Below are positions 1-6,760 of a stretch of DNA of 10,393 nt, one piece after another. The notes under the pieces are model-generated. The model was not told the origin of the DNA and ran no database searches. It saw nothing but the letters and a program-made list of their open reading frames with translations. Positions within the stretch are counted from its first letter, which is position 1; each line of letters starts with the position of its first letter. A program made the translations under genes and the position numbers. Source of the stretch: Rhizobacter sp. (GTDB taxonomy: Bacteria > Pseudomonadota > Gammaproteobacteria > Burkholderiales > Burkholderiaceae_C); assembly GCA_025360945.1 (NCBI GenBank), contig JANYBE010000024.1, positions 1-10,393 of the forward strand. Direction: 5' to 3'.

Positions 1-2514
1 GCCAAGGTCTGGGAGTGGAAGCAGGAGTCGGGCGCCACGATCACGCAGCAGATGCGTCGCATGGGCGCGAGCGTGGACTGGTCGCACGAGTACTTCACAA
101 TGGACGAGAAGCTCTCGACGGTCGTCACCGACACGTTCGTGCAGCTGCACGAGCAGGGGCTGATCTACCGCGGCAAGCGGCTGGTGAACTGGGATCCGGT
201 GCTGAAGTCCGCGGTGTCCGACCTCGAGGTCGTGAGCGTCGAGCGCAACGGCTTCATGTGGCACATCCTGTACCCGTTCAGCAACGGGCCGATCGATGGT
301 GTGCGCGGCATGCACATCGCGACGACGCGGCCCGAGACGATGATGGCCGACGGCGCGCTGTGCGTGCATCCGGACGACGAACGCTACCAGCATCTGATCG
401 GCAAGTTCGTGGACCTGCCGCTGTGCGACCGGCGCATCCCGATCATCGCCGACGACTTCGTCGACCGTGAGTTCGGCTCGGGCTGCGTGAAGATCACCGG
501 TGCGCACGACTTCAACGACTACGCCTGCGCGCAGCGGCACAGCCTGCCGATGATCACGATTTTCACGCTCGACGCGAAGATCAACGACAACGGTCCCGTG
601 GCCTACCGCGGGCTGGACCGCTACGACGCACGCAAGGCCGTGCTGCGCGATCTCGAAGCGCAGGGCCTGCTCGAGAAGGCGGTGCCACACAAGAACATGG
701 TGCCGGTGTGCGAGCGCACCGGTGAAGTGGTCGAGCCGATGCTGACCGATCAGTGGTTCGTCGCAGTGAGCAAGACGGCGCCGGACGGCAAGAGCATCGC
801 GCAGAAGGCGATCGATGTGGTCGCGTCCGGCGAAGTGAAATTCGTGCCCGAAAATTGGGTCAGCACCTACGACCAGTGGATGAACAACATTCAGGACTGG
901 TGCATCAGCCGCCAGCTCTGGTGGGGCCACCAGATCCCGGCGTGGTACGGCAGTGGCGGCGAAGTATTCGTCGGCCGCGACGAGACTGAGGCGCGCGCGC
1001 GGGCGACGACCGCCGGCTACGCCGGCGCGCTCACGCGCGACGAAGACGTGCTCGACACCTGGTTCTCGTCGGCGCTGGTGCCATTCTCGACGCTGGGCTG
1101 GCCCGAACAGACGAAGGAGATGGAGCTGTTCCTGCCCTCCAGCGTGCTCGTCACAGGCTACGAAATCATCTTCTTCTGGGTTGCGCGCATGATCATGCTG
1201 ACGACCCACTTCACCGGCCGCGTGCCGTTCCGCACCGTGTACATCCACGGCATGGTGCGCGACAGCGAAGGCAAGAAGATGAGCAAGTCCGAGGGCAACG
1301 TGATCGACCCGGTGGACCTGATCCAGGGCGTCGACCTCGACACGCTGGTGCGCAAGTCCACGGTCGGCCTGCGCCGGCCCGAGACGGCCCCCAAGGTCGC
1401 GGCGCGTGTTCAGCGCGAATTCCCCGGGGGCATGCCGGCGTATGGCGCCGACGCGCTGCGCTTCACGATGGCCTCGTACGCGAGCCTGGGCCGCAACATC
1501 AACTTCGACACCAAGCGCTGCGAGGGCTACCGCAATTTCTGCAACAAGCTCTGGAACGCAAGCAAGTTCGTGCTGATGAACTGCGAGGCGCAGGACTGCG
1601 GGCTGCAGGAGCACACCAAGGCCGAGTGCGCGCCGGGCGGTCCGTTCCACGGCTACCTGAACTTCAGCCGGGCCGACAAGTGGATCACGGGAGAGCTGCA
1701 GCGCGTCGAGGCCGTGGTCGAACAGGGCTTCGCCGACTACCGGCTCGACAATGTCGCGAACGCGATCTACTCGTTCGTGTGGGACGAGTACTGCGACTGG
1801 TACATCGAGATCGCGAAGGTGCAAATCCAGTCAGGCACCGAAGCACAGCAACGCGCGACGCGTCGCACGCTGATCCGCGTGCTCGAGACGGTGCTGCGGC
1901 TGATGCACCCGATCATGCCGTTCATCACCGCCGAGCTGTGGGAGTCGGTCGCGCCTGTGGCAGGCCGCAAGGCCGAGGGCGCGAGCATCGTGATGGCCGC
2001 GTATCCCAAGGCGCAGCTCGATCGGGTCGATCTCGAGGCCGATGCATGGGTCGCCAAGCTTAAAGTCGTCGTCGGCACTTGCCGCGCGCTGCGCAGCGAG
2101 ATGAACCTGGCGCCGGCCGCGCGCGTGCCGCTCTACGTGACCGGCGATGGCGCGTTCGTCGCGCAGACCACCCCGGTGCTGACGGCGCTTGCGCGCCTGT
2201 CCGAGGTGAAGCAATTCGATAGCGACGCCGCTTTCGCCCAGGCGACAAGCAACGCCGCCGTCGCGGTGCAGGGCGAGTCACGCCTAGCGCTGTTCGTCGA
2301 GGTCGATGTGGCGGCCGAGACCGAACGCCTGGGCAAGGAGATCGCACGGCTGCAAGGCGAACTCACGAAGGCAACTGCTAAGCTCGGCAACGAGAGTTTC
2401 GTGGCGCGCGCGCCCGCGCAGGTGGTCGCTCAGGAGCGCCAGCGCATCGCCGATTTCACGGCGACAGTGGCTCGACTGCAAGATCAGTTGGCTCGCCTGC
2501 GGCCGTCGCCTTGA
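1..2514 (+). CDS. valS: Valyl-tRNA synthetase, 5'-truncated by window edge
   Basis: Class I aminoacyl-tRNA synthetase that charges tRNA-Val in the cytoplasm. The frame is open from base 1, and the first residues (AKVWEWKQESG) are internal ValS sequence, so the ATG at 52 is not the start. 837 residues are visible of the roughly 950 usual for the family; the N-terminal HIGH signature lies upstream of the window. In order one sees the CP1 editing domain with its TTRPET motif (visible residues about 108-113), the WCISRQLWWG segment (about 300-309), the KMSKS loop (residues 426-430, bases 1276-1290), the DALRFT helix and the helical anticodon-binding domain with FCNKLWNASKF and DEYCDWYIE. A C-terminal coiled coil (about 770-835), rich in Glu, Lys, Arg and Leu, follows. 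The stop is TGA at 2512-2514. The 3' end overlaps the convergent dehydrogenase-like gene by 59 bp. Identification is secure. Confidence 0.97.
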   Translation, partial: AKVWEWKQESGATITQQMRRMGASVDWSHEYFTMDEKLSTVVTDTFVQLHEQGLIYRGKRLVNWDPVLKSAVSDLEVVSVERNGFMWHILYPFSNGPIDGVRGMHIATTRPETMMADGALCVHPDDERYQHLIGKFVDLPLCDRRIPIIADDFVDREFGSGCVKITGAHDFNDYACAQRHSLPMITIFTLDAKINDNGPVAYRGLDRYDARKAVLRDLEAQGLLEKAVPHKNMVPVCERTGEVVEPMLTDQWFVAVSKTAPDGKSIAQKAIDVVASGEVKFVPENWVSTYDQWMNNIQDWCISRQLWWGHQIPAWYGSGGEVFVGRDETEARARATTAGYAGALTRDEDVLDTWFSSALVPFSTLGWPEQTKEMELFLPSSVLVTGYEIIFFWVARMIMLTTHFTGRVPFRTVYIHGMVRDSEGKKMSKSEGNVIDPVDLIQGVDLDTLVRKSTVGLRRPETAPKVAARVQREFPGGMPAYGADALRFTMASYASLGRNINFDTKRCEGYRNFCNKLWNASKFVLMNCEAQDCGLQEHTKAECAPGGPFHGYLNFSRADKWITGELQRVEAVVEQGFADYRLDNVANAIYSFVWDEYCDWYIEIAKVQIQSGTEAQQRATRRTLIRVLETVLRLMHPIMPFITAELWESVAPVAGRKAEGASIVMAAYPKAQLDRVDLEADAWVAKLKVVVGTCRALRSEMNLAPAARVPLYVTGDGAFVAQTTPVLTALARLSEVKQFDSDAAFAQATSNAAVAVQGESRLALFVEVDVAAETERLGKEIARLQGELTKATAKLGNESFVARAPAQVVAQERQRIADFTATVARLQDQLARLRPSP

Positions 2515-3433
2515 AGGCCTGGGCCGACGGCGGTGCCGCGCCGATCAATTCGTCAATGCGCCGCGCCACCGCCCACGCGCTGCGCAGTCGCGACTCGCGC
2601 GTCGTGCTGGCCACACGCGGCGTGATCTGCAGATTCTCGATGCCATAGAGCGGTCGACCCTCGTCGAGCGAGCCAGGTTCCAGGCTGTCCAGCCAGACCG
2701 CGGCGATGCGCCCGCTGGTCAGGCCTTCGGCCAGCGAGGCCTCGTCGAACAGACCCGAGTGGGCGATGCTGACGATGACCTGATTGGGCTTGCTGAACGG
2801 GAGGAAGCGCTCGCCAAGCAAGCCGCGATAACGGCTGAAATAGCTCAGCTGCACGCACACCGCATCGGATTGCTCGAGCAGTTCGCGCAAGCCCAGCGGC
2901 TTGACCTTCCAGCGCTCAAACACGTTGTCGCTCGCGTGCAGGGCCGGGTCGTAGCCGACCATCTTCGAGCCGAAGCCGGCGAGCATCTGAGTCATCGAGC
3001 GCGCGGCCGGCGCCATGCCGACCAGGCCGACGGTGGCGCTGCCGAGCTCGCGGCCGACCAGCATGCCGTCGGAGCCGATCACCGGCACGCGTCGCAGCAA
3101 CGAGAGCAGCGCGCCAATCATGAATTCGGCCTCGGCCTGCGCGGTCGCTGTGAGGCCGCGCACGACCTCGACACGAGCACGGGCGCAGGCATCCGCGTCG
3201 ATGTTCTCGGCTCCGGCGCTGACGCGGCCGACGGCGCGCAGCACCGGCGCGTAGTGAAGCGCCTGCGCGTCGATCGTGACCGGAGGGGGCACGATCATCG
3301 CGCGAACGTTGTACAGCGCCTGCCGGAACGCGCGCGGGTCAGTGGCCAGCTCGGGCGCATAGCGCACTGCATAGCGCGCCTCGAGCCACTGCATGACCTC
3401 GGCTTCGAGCGGTTCGATGATCAGCAGATCCAT
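2456..3433 (-). CDS. D-2-hydroxyacid dehydrogenase-fold protein, probable pseudoenzyme
   Basis: 325 residues with the overall layout of the D-isomer-specific 2-hydroxyacid dehydrogenases (SerA/GhrA-like). An N-terminal flavodoxin-like part carries GRVSAGAENID (69-79), close to the family's GxGxxNID stretch. A Rossmann domain (about 100-290) includes TVGLVG (134-139) and GYDP (160-163), and the chain returns to the first domain at the C terminus. The functional positions are not conserved. The nucleotide-binding GxGxxG reads G-M-A-P-A-A (139-144). The catalytic Arg of the ARG..VDE motif is His225, the Glu of the DVFxxEP motif falls on Gly254, and the His of the TPH motif is Arg273. Known members need Arg, Glu and His plus NAD(P)H. 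This protein therefore probably does not catalyse the usual reaction and may bind a ligand or have another role (inference). The frame is intact and uses ordinary GC-rich codons, so it does not look like a decaying gene. No good Shine-Dalgarno precedes the ATG. It lies between valS and galU, divergent from galU. Confidence 0.85.
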   Translation of the reverse strand: MDLLIIEPLEAEVMQWLEARYAVRYAPELATDPRAFRQALYNVRAMIVPPPVTIDAQALHYAPVLRAVGRVSAGAENIDADACARARVEVVRGLTATAQAEAEFMIGALLSLLRRVPVIGSDGMLVGRELGSATVGLVGMAPAARSMTQMLAGFGSKMVGYDPALHASDNVFERWKVKPLGLRELLEQSDAVCVQLSYFSRYRGLLGERFLPFSKPNQVIVSIAHSGLFDEASLAEGLTSGRIAAVWLDSLEPGSLDEGRPLYGIENLQITPRVASTTRESRLRSAWAVARRIDELIGAAPPSAQAFKATAAGEPTDLAVEPLSP

Positions 3434-3545
3434 GCGCTTTTGGGCGGTTTCGGGGCGTGGTTCGGCGAACTCAAAAGCGGTTCACCCAAACGGCCATGCC
3501 AGAATGAGGCCGACCGAACTGACGAGCAAAGAGGATTGTAAGCAA
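3434..3545. promoter_or_regulatory. Divergent intergenic region between the dehydrogenase-like gene and galU
   Basis: This 112-bp gap must hold the promoters of both divergent genes. No convincing -35/-10 pair was found by eye for either. An 8-bp inverted repeat is present: CGCTTTTG at 3435-3442 and CAAAAGCG at 3472-3479, 29 nt apart. It is too short and too far apart to call an operator with confidence. The galU ribosome binding site (GAGG, 3531-3534) lies at the right end. Confidence 0.4.
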
Positions 3546-4412
3546 ATGTTAGTCACGAAAGCGATCTTTCCTGTGGCGGGCTTGGGCACCCGTTTTCTGC
3601 CTGCCACGAAGGCCCAGCCCAAAGAGATGTTGCCCGTTGTCGATAAGCCGCTGATCCAGTACGCCGTCGAAGAAGCTTACGCCGCCGGCGTGCGCGAGAT
3701 GATTTTCGTGACCGGCCGCCACAAGCGCCCGATCGAAGATCACTTTGACATGACTTTCGAGCTGGAGGTAGCCCTCGAACAAGCGGGTAAGCAAGAGCTG
3801 CTGGACGTGGTACGCAGCGTGAAGCCCGACGACATGGAGTGCATTTACGTGCGCCAGCCGCAGGCGTTGGGTCTGGGTCACGCCGTGCTATGTGGCCAGC
3901 GACTGGTGGGCAACAATCCGTTCGCCGTGCTGCTGGCCGACGATCTGATGGTGGGCGAGACGCCGATCCTGAAGCAAATGGTCGAGCAGTACGCCGAGTG
4001 GCGAGTCTCGATCCTGGCGGTGCAGGAGGTCGAGGCCGAACAAACGCGCCGCTATGGCATCGTCGAGGGCACGCCGATCAACGACCACCTGATGGACGTG
4101 AGCCGCATCGTCGAGAAGCCCGCGCCCGAAGAGACCTCCTCGCGCCTGGGTGTGGCCGGCCGCTACATCCTGACGCCTGGCGTGTTCCACGAGATCGCCA
4201 ATCAGCCGCGCGGCGTGGGCGGCGAGATCCAGCTTACCGACGGCATCGCCGGTCTGCTTCGGCGCGAAAAGGTGTTCGCCTATCGATACAAGGGCAAGCG
4301 TTACGACTGCGGCAGCAAGGAATGCTTTTTGCAGGCCAATGTCGAACTTGCGCTGGCGCACCCGCTGCTCTGCCCGGGCTTTCGCGCCTACCTGAAATCA
4401 GTGCAGATATGA
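3546..4412 (+). CDS. galU: UTP-glucose-1-phosphate uridylyltransferase
   Basis: Makes UDP-glucose from UTP and glucose-1-phosphate in the cytoplasm; the product feeds LPS, exopolysaccharide and galactose metabolism. The protein is 288 residues, a normal bacterial GalU length. It shows the nucleotidyltransferase signature GLGTRFLPATKA (12-23) followed by PKEMLPVVDKP (25-35), LADD (130-133) for metal and nucleotide binding, RYGIVEG (169-175), VEKP (189-192), GGEIQLTD (225-232) and the C-terminal RYDCGSK. The ATG at 3546 is chosen because the family begins with a short stretch before the first beta strand and because GAGG at 3531-3534 sits 11 nt upstream. The same frame is open upstream to 3393, but that extension overlaps the divergent gene and has no family match. 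It ends 13 nt from the convergent tusA stop. Identification is secure. Confidence 0.97.
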   Translation: MLVTKAIFPVAGLGTRFLPATKAQPKEMLPVVDKPLIQYAVEEAYAAGVREMIFVTGRHKRPIEDHFDMTFELEVALEQAGKQELLDVVRSVKPDDMECIYVRQPQALGLGHAVLCGQRLVGNNPFAVLLADDLMVGETPILKQMVEQYAEWRVSILAVQEVEAEQTRRYGIVEGTPINDHLMDVSRIVEKPAPEETSSRLGVAGRYILTPGVFHEIANQPRGVGGEIQLTDGIAGLLRREKVFAYRYKGKRYDCGSKECFLQANVELALAHPLLCPGFRAYLKSVQI

Positions 4413-4425
4413 CGCCCGAAGCGCG

Positions 4426-4653
4426 CTAGCGTCGGCGCAGGAAGTGAATGAACTCGTCGTTGCTACTTTCCTGCTCGACCAGCTCGTTGCCGGTCTGGCG
4501 TGCGAAAGCCTGAAAGTCACGCATCGAGCCCGGGTCGGTCGCGACGACCTTCAGCACCTCGCCGCTGCGCATGTCGGCCAGCGCTTTCTTGGCCTTCAGA
4601 ATGGGCAGCGGGCAGTTCAGGCCCCGGGTGTCGAGTTCTTTGTGGGCATTCAT
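4426..4653 (-). CDS. tusA: TusA-family sulfurtransferase
   Basis: A small (75-residue) cytoplasmic sulfur carrier of the TusA/SirA family. In E. coli, TusA receives persulfide sulfur from IscS and passes it down a relay for 2-thiolation of tRNA wobble uridines. The signature is complete: DTRGLNCPLPILKAKKAL at residues 8-25, with the acceptor Cys14 in the Cys-Pro-x-Pro motif, then the family's VVATDPGSMRDFQAF stretch and a C-terminal strand. The length is typical. The start is supported by GAGGA 5 nt upstream (4659-4663, read on the minus strand). It is the last gene of a minus-strand run after cysM and a NUDIX hydrolase, 24 nt downstream of the latter, which fits a sulfur-metabolism operon. 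Whether it is TusA proper or a paralogue such as YedF cannot be decided from one sequence. Confidence 0.93.
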   Translation of the reverse strand: MNAHKELDTRGLNCPLPILKAKKALADMRSGEVLKVVATDPGSMRDFQAFARQTGNELVEQESSNDEFIHFLRRR

Positions 4654-4677
4654 TGCGGTCCTCGTGATGGCCCAATT

Positions 4678-5232
4678 CTAGGTGGCTTCCATCGGAGGCC
4701 GCGGCGGCAATTCAACCCATTGCGGCGCGATGCCGCGCGCGGTGAGCCAGTCGGCCACCGCATAGCCGGTGCCGGCGCGCCAGCACTTGATGTCCTCAGG
4801 CCGGTAGAGCCGGTACTCGGCAAGTTCAGGCGACAGCACGATCTCGCCACGCGCGACGACGTGGTATGCGACGATGATCTGGTTCATGCGCTGGAAGTCG
4901 TACACGCCGACCAGCTTGAGCAAGTCCACTATCAGGTTGGTTTCTTCCTTGACCTCGCGCGTGATGCCTTCTTCGGGCGTCTCACCCGCCTCCATGAAGC
5001 CGGTGATCAGCGCGAACATTCGGCCCTGCCACGCGGCATTGCGCGCGAGTAGCACCATGCCATTGCAATCGGGCATCTCGATGATCGCCGCGAGCACCGG
5101 CGTCGGGTTGTTCCAGTGCGTCCAGTCGCAGGCCATGCAACGCAGCCGCGCCTTCTCGCCGCCGTCTTCCATCTTCGCGAGCAGCTGCAGCTCGGTGGCG
5201 CAGTTCGGGCAGTAGTTGAACGCGTGACTCAT
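4678..5232 (-). CDS. NUDIX hydrolase with N-terminal zinc ribbon
   Basis: 184 residues. NUDIX enzymes hydrolyse nucleoside diphosphates linked to another moiety, using a divalent metal; the substrate here cannot be told. The N terminus is a zinc ribbon with Cys8, Cys11, Cys32 and Cys35 (two CxxC pairs), as in the NudC/NADH-pyrophosphatase-like branch. The NUDIX box spans residues 78-100: Gly78, five residues, Glu84, seven residues, then REVKEE (92-97). The usual Gly of the final Gly-hydrophobic pair is Asn99. The NudC-specific SQPWPFPxS tail motif is absent, so it should not be named nudC. The frame is open a further 83 codons upstream, but those residues only shadow cysM. The ATG at 5232 overlaps the cysM stop as ATGA, implying translational coupling, and gives a start just before the ribbon. 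It sits between cysM and tusA. Confidence 0.92.
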   Translation of the reverse strand: MSHAFNYCPNCATELQLLAKMEDGGEKARLRCMACDWTHWNNPTPVLAAIIEMPDCNGMVLLARNAAWQGRMFALITGFMEAGETPEEGITREVKEETNLIVDLLKLVGVYDFQRMNQIIVAYHVVARGEIVLSPELAEYRLYRPEDIKCWRAGTGYAVADWLTARGIAPQWVELPPRPPMEAT

Positions 5233-6161
5233 GCCGGAAACACGCCGGTGGACAGGTAGCGATCGCCGCGATCGCAGACAACGAAGACGATGGTGGCGTT
5301 CTCGACCGCCTTCGCCACCTGCAACGCGACCCAACAAGCGCCTGCTGCCGAGATGCCGGCGAACAGGCCTTCCTCGGCCGCCATGCGGCGCGCCATCTCC
5401 TCGGCGTCGGCCTGGCTCACGTAGATCATCTCGTCGATGAAGGTCGGGTCGTAGATCTTGGGCAGGTAGGCCTCGGGCCATTTGCGAATGCCAGGGATGC
5501 GCGAGCCTTCGCTGGGCTGCGCGCCGATCACGCGCACCGCCGCGCTCTGCTCCTTCAGATAGCGCGAAGTGCCGGTGATCGTGCCGGTCGTGCCCATTGC
5601 GCTGACGAAGTGCGTGACTCTTCCAGCGGTGTCACGCCAGATCTCGGGGCCGGTCGTCTCGTAGTGGATGCGTGGGTTGTCGGCGTTCGCGAACTGATCC
5701 AGCACGCGGCCCTTGCCATCGCGATGCATCTGATCGGCCAGATCACGTGCATGCTCCATGCCGCCCGAGCGCGGTGTCAGGATCAACTCGGCGCCGAAGG
5801 CCTTCATGGTCTGCGCGCGCTCGACGCTCAGGTCCTCCGGCATGATCAGCAGCATGCGGTAGCCGCGGATCGCCGCGGCCATCGCCAGCGCGATGCCGGT
5901 GTTGCCCGAGGTCGCCTCGATCAGCGTGTCGCCGGGCTTGATGTCGCCGCGCTCCTCGGCGCGCCGGATCATGCTGATCGCGGGCCGGTCCTTCACCGAG
6001 CCGGCCGGGTTGTTGCCCTCGAGCTTGCCGAGAATGACGTTTCCGCGCTTGTCGTTGTCGATGCCGTGGATGCGCACCAGGCGCACCAGCGGCGTGTTGC
6101 CGATGACGTCTTCGACGGTCTTGTATTTGGGGGCGGTCTTGGATCGGGACGGGGCGCTCAT
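5229..6161 (-). CDS. cysM: Cysteine synthase B (O-acetylserine sulfhydrylase, CysM type)
   Basis: A PLP enzyme that makes cysteine from O-acetylserine and sulfide; CysM enzymes can also use thiosulfate. The protein is 310 residues. Visible features are IGNTPLVRL (20-28), NPAGSVKDRP with the PLP-binding Lys57, the substrate loop TSGNTG (84-89), GTTGT (190-194) holding the PLP phosphate, IPGIR (222-226), and the C-terminal CDRGDRYLSTGVF (296-308), which is the CysM rather than CysK version. The ATG is backed by a strong GAGGAGAG (6165-6172), whose GGAG core lies 5 nt from the start. It is the first gene of the cysM-NUDIX-tusA run. Only 58 bp separate its start from the tRNA-Leu remnant at 6220, so its present promoter must lie in that gap or inside the inserted islet. 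No CysB-type site was recognised. Confidence 0.96.
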   Translation of the reverse strand: MSAPSRSKTAPKYKTVEDVIGNTPLVRLVRIHGIDNDKRGNVILGKLEGNNPAGSVKDRPAISMIRRAEERGDIKPGDTLIEATSGNTGIALAMAAAIRGYRMLLIMPEDLSVERAQTMKAFGAELILTPRSGGMEHARDLADQMHRDGKGRVLDQFANADNPRIHYETTGPEIWRDTAGRVTHFVSAMGTTGTITGTSRYLKEQSAAVRVIGAQPSEGSRIPGIRKWPEAYLPKIYDPTFIDEMIYVSQADAEEMARRMAAEEGLFAGISAAGACWVALQVAKAVENATIVFVVCDRGDRYLSTGVFPA

Positions 6162-6219
6162 GGACTCTCCTCGCCGCGATTCTCGCAGGCCTCGGATGAG
6201 CGCGCTGGGTACGGGGTTC

Positions 6220-6272
6220 TGGTGCCTCGGGTCGGAATCGAACCGACACTCCTTGCGGAACGGGATTTTGAG
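6220..6272 (-). repeat. Truncated tRNA-Leu(CAA) 3' fragment; probable attachment-site repeat
   Basis: These 53 bp are identical to 8908-8960, the 3' part of the intact tRNA-Leu. They run from the CCA end through the acceptor 3' strand, T arm and variable arm into the anticodon loop. Identity stops exactly at both ends: 6219/8907 and 6273/8961 differ. The 5' half of the tRNA is absent, so this is not a functional gene. Tyrosine recombinases commonly use exactly this part of tRNA genes as the crossover core, leaving an intact tRNA at one end of the element and the displaced 3' end at the other. Confidence 0.92.
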
Positions 6273-6330
6273 AGCAAAGCGCCAACTTTTCCCTTTCTAA
6301 ATCAATGGCGTACGCGACCCGATTAGACAC

Positions 6331-6349
6331 TTTGCAAGAACGTTGCAAA
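6331..6349. repeat. Short inverted/direct repeat of TTGCAA
   Basis: TTTGCAA (6331-6337) and TTGCAAA (6343-6349) form a perfect 7-bp inverted repeat with a 5-nt spacer. Because TTGCAA is itself palindromic, it is also a direct repeat with an 11-bp period, about one helical turn. Its place, 59 bp inside the left att-like repeat, would suit an arm-type or regulator binding site, but nothing in the sequence proves it. Confidence 0.5.
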
Positions 6350-6436
6350 CTCTGGCGCTATTGGAACCACTTGATTCATCGCGGGGCGCAGGGACCTCCA
6401 ACGCGGGCGCAAGGCACGAGCGCCGTGCGAGATGGC

Positions 6437-6461
6437 GTTTGACTTACTATGTAAGGCAAAC
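6437..6461. promoter_or_regulatory. Palindromic operator of vapBC
   Basis: A 25-bp near-perfect palindrome: GTTTG, A, CTTAC, the centre TAT, then GTAAG, G, CAAAC. Ten of eleven arm positions pair. It overlaps the -35 box and fills the spacer up to the -10 box. VapB-type antitoxins normally repress their own promoter by binding such palindromes, alone or with the toxin, so this is the expected autoregulatory site (inference). Confidence 0.8.
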
Positions 6462-6467
6462 TAAAAT
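6439..6467 (+). promoter_or_regulatory. vapBC promoter
   Basis: TTGACT (6439-6444) and TAAAAT (6462-6467) are separated by 17 bp, close to the sigma-70 consensus (5/6 at each box). The predicted transcription start lies around 6474, about 20 nt before the vapB ATG. The palindrome at 6437-6461 covers the core promoter. Confidence 0.8.
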
Positions 6468-6496
6468 ACAGGTGGTTGAATTTCACTGGAGTCACC

Positions 6497-6760
6497 ATGT
6501 CGACGCTGTTGGTGTCATCAAAGGGGCAGATCGTATTGCCTGCGGAGCTGCGCCGCCGCTTGGGCATGGGCGCTGGCGCAAGAATCGAAGTGTTCGAAGA
6601 GGCGGACGGCCTGAAGTTGCGTCTGGTCCGGTCTGTCGCGACTTCGAAAGTGACGGAATTGGCTGGTTTGGTCACTGCCAACAAGCGGGGCGCACCGCGT
6701 CACCTCGAAGACTTCGATCCGGCCTCTGTGTTGCACCGTTCGCGTTTGCACAAGACATGA
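6497..6760 (+). CDS. vapB: AbrB/MazE-fold antitoxin (VapB type)
   Basis: 87 residues. The N-terminal half (VSSKGQIVLPAELRRRLGM, from residue 6) is the swapped-hairpin AbrB/SpoVT DNA-binding fold found in VapB and MazE antitoxins. The C-terminal half, ending HLEDFDPASVLHRSRLHKT, would be the flexible tail that binds and neutralises the toxin. The start at 6497 is chosen because GGAG (6488-6491) lies 5 nt upstream; an ATG seven codons earlier at 6476 has no such site. The stop TGA overlaps the toxin start as ATGA (6757-6760), the usual coupling in these pairs. Family and role are clear. The exact name is by pairing with a PIN-domain toxin. Confidence 0.9.
   Translation: MSTLLVSSKGQIVLPAELRRRLGMGAGARIEVFEEADGLKLRLVRSVATSKVTELAGLVTANKRGAPRHLEDFDPASVLHRSRLHKT

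Larger units (their letters stand above)
6162..6496. other. Intergenic region cysM-vapB: left end of the tRNA-Leu islet
   Basis: A 335-bp non-coding stretch. From left to right it holds the cysM ribosome binding site (6165-6172), a 53-bp tRNA-Leu fragment (6220-6272), a short AT-richer segment, a paired TTGCAA element (6331-6349) and the vapBC promoter/operator (6437-6467). The open frames crossing it translate the tRNA fragment (LLAERDFES) and are not genes. For cysM a weak minus-strand candidate is TTGCAA (6343-6348) with TCTAAT (6322-6327), but the spacer is only 15 nt. Confidence 0.7.

Noticed and set aside
15..470. Alternative-frame reading near the left edge
   Set aside because: Arg/His/Ala-rich out-of-frame translation of valS.
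2306..3541. 411-codon plus-strand frame between valS and galU
   Set aside because: It is antisense to the dehydrogenase-like gene, with Arg/Ala/His-rich low-complexity translation and no family match. The minus-strand gene has clear family motifs.
5610..6326. Plus-strand frame of 238 codons opposite the 5' half of cysM
   Set aside because: It shadows cysM and then translates the tRNA fragment; no domain or start signal supports it.
6343..6756. N-terminal extension of the VapC frame back to 6343
   Set aside because: It runs under vapB and the vapBC promoter. The ATGA overlap at 6757 and the PIN-domain start MKALDTN fix the real start.
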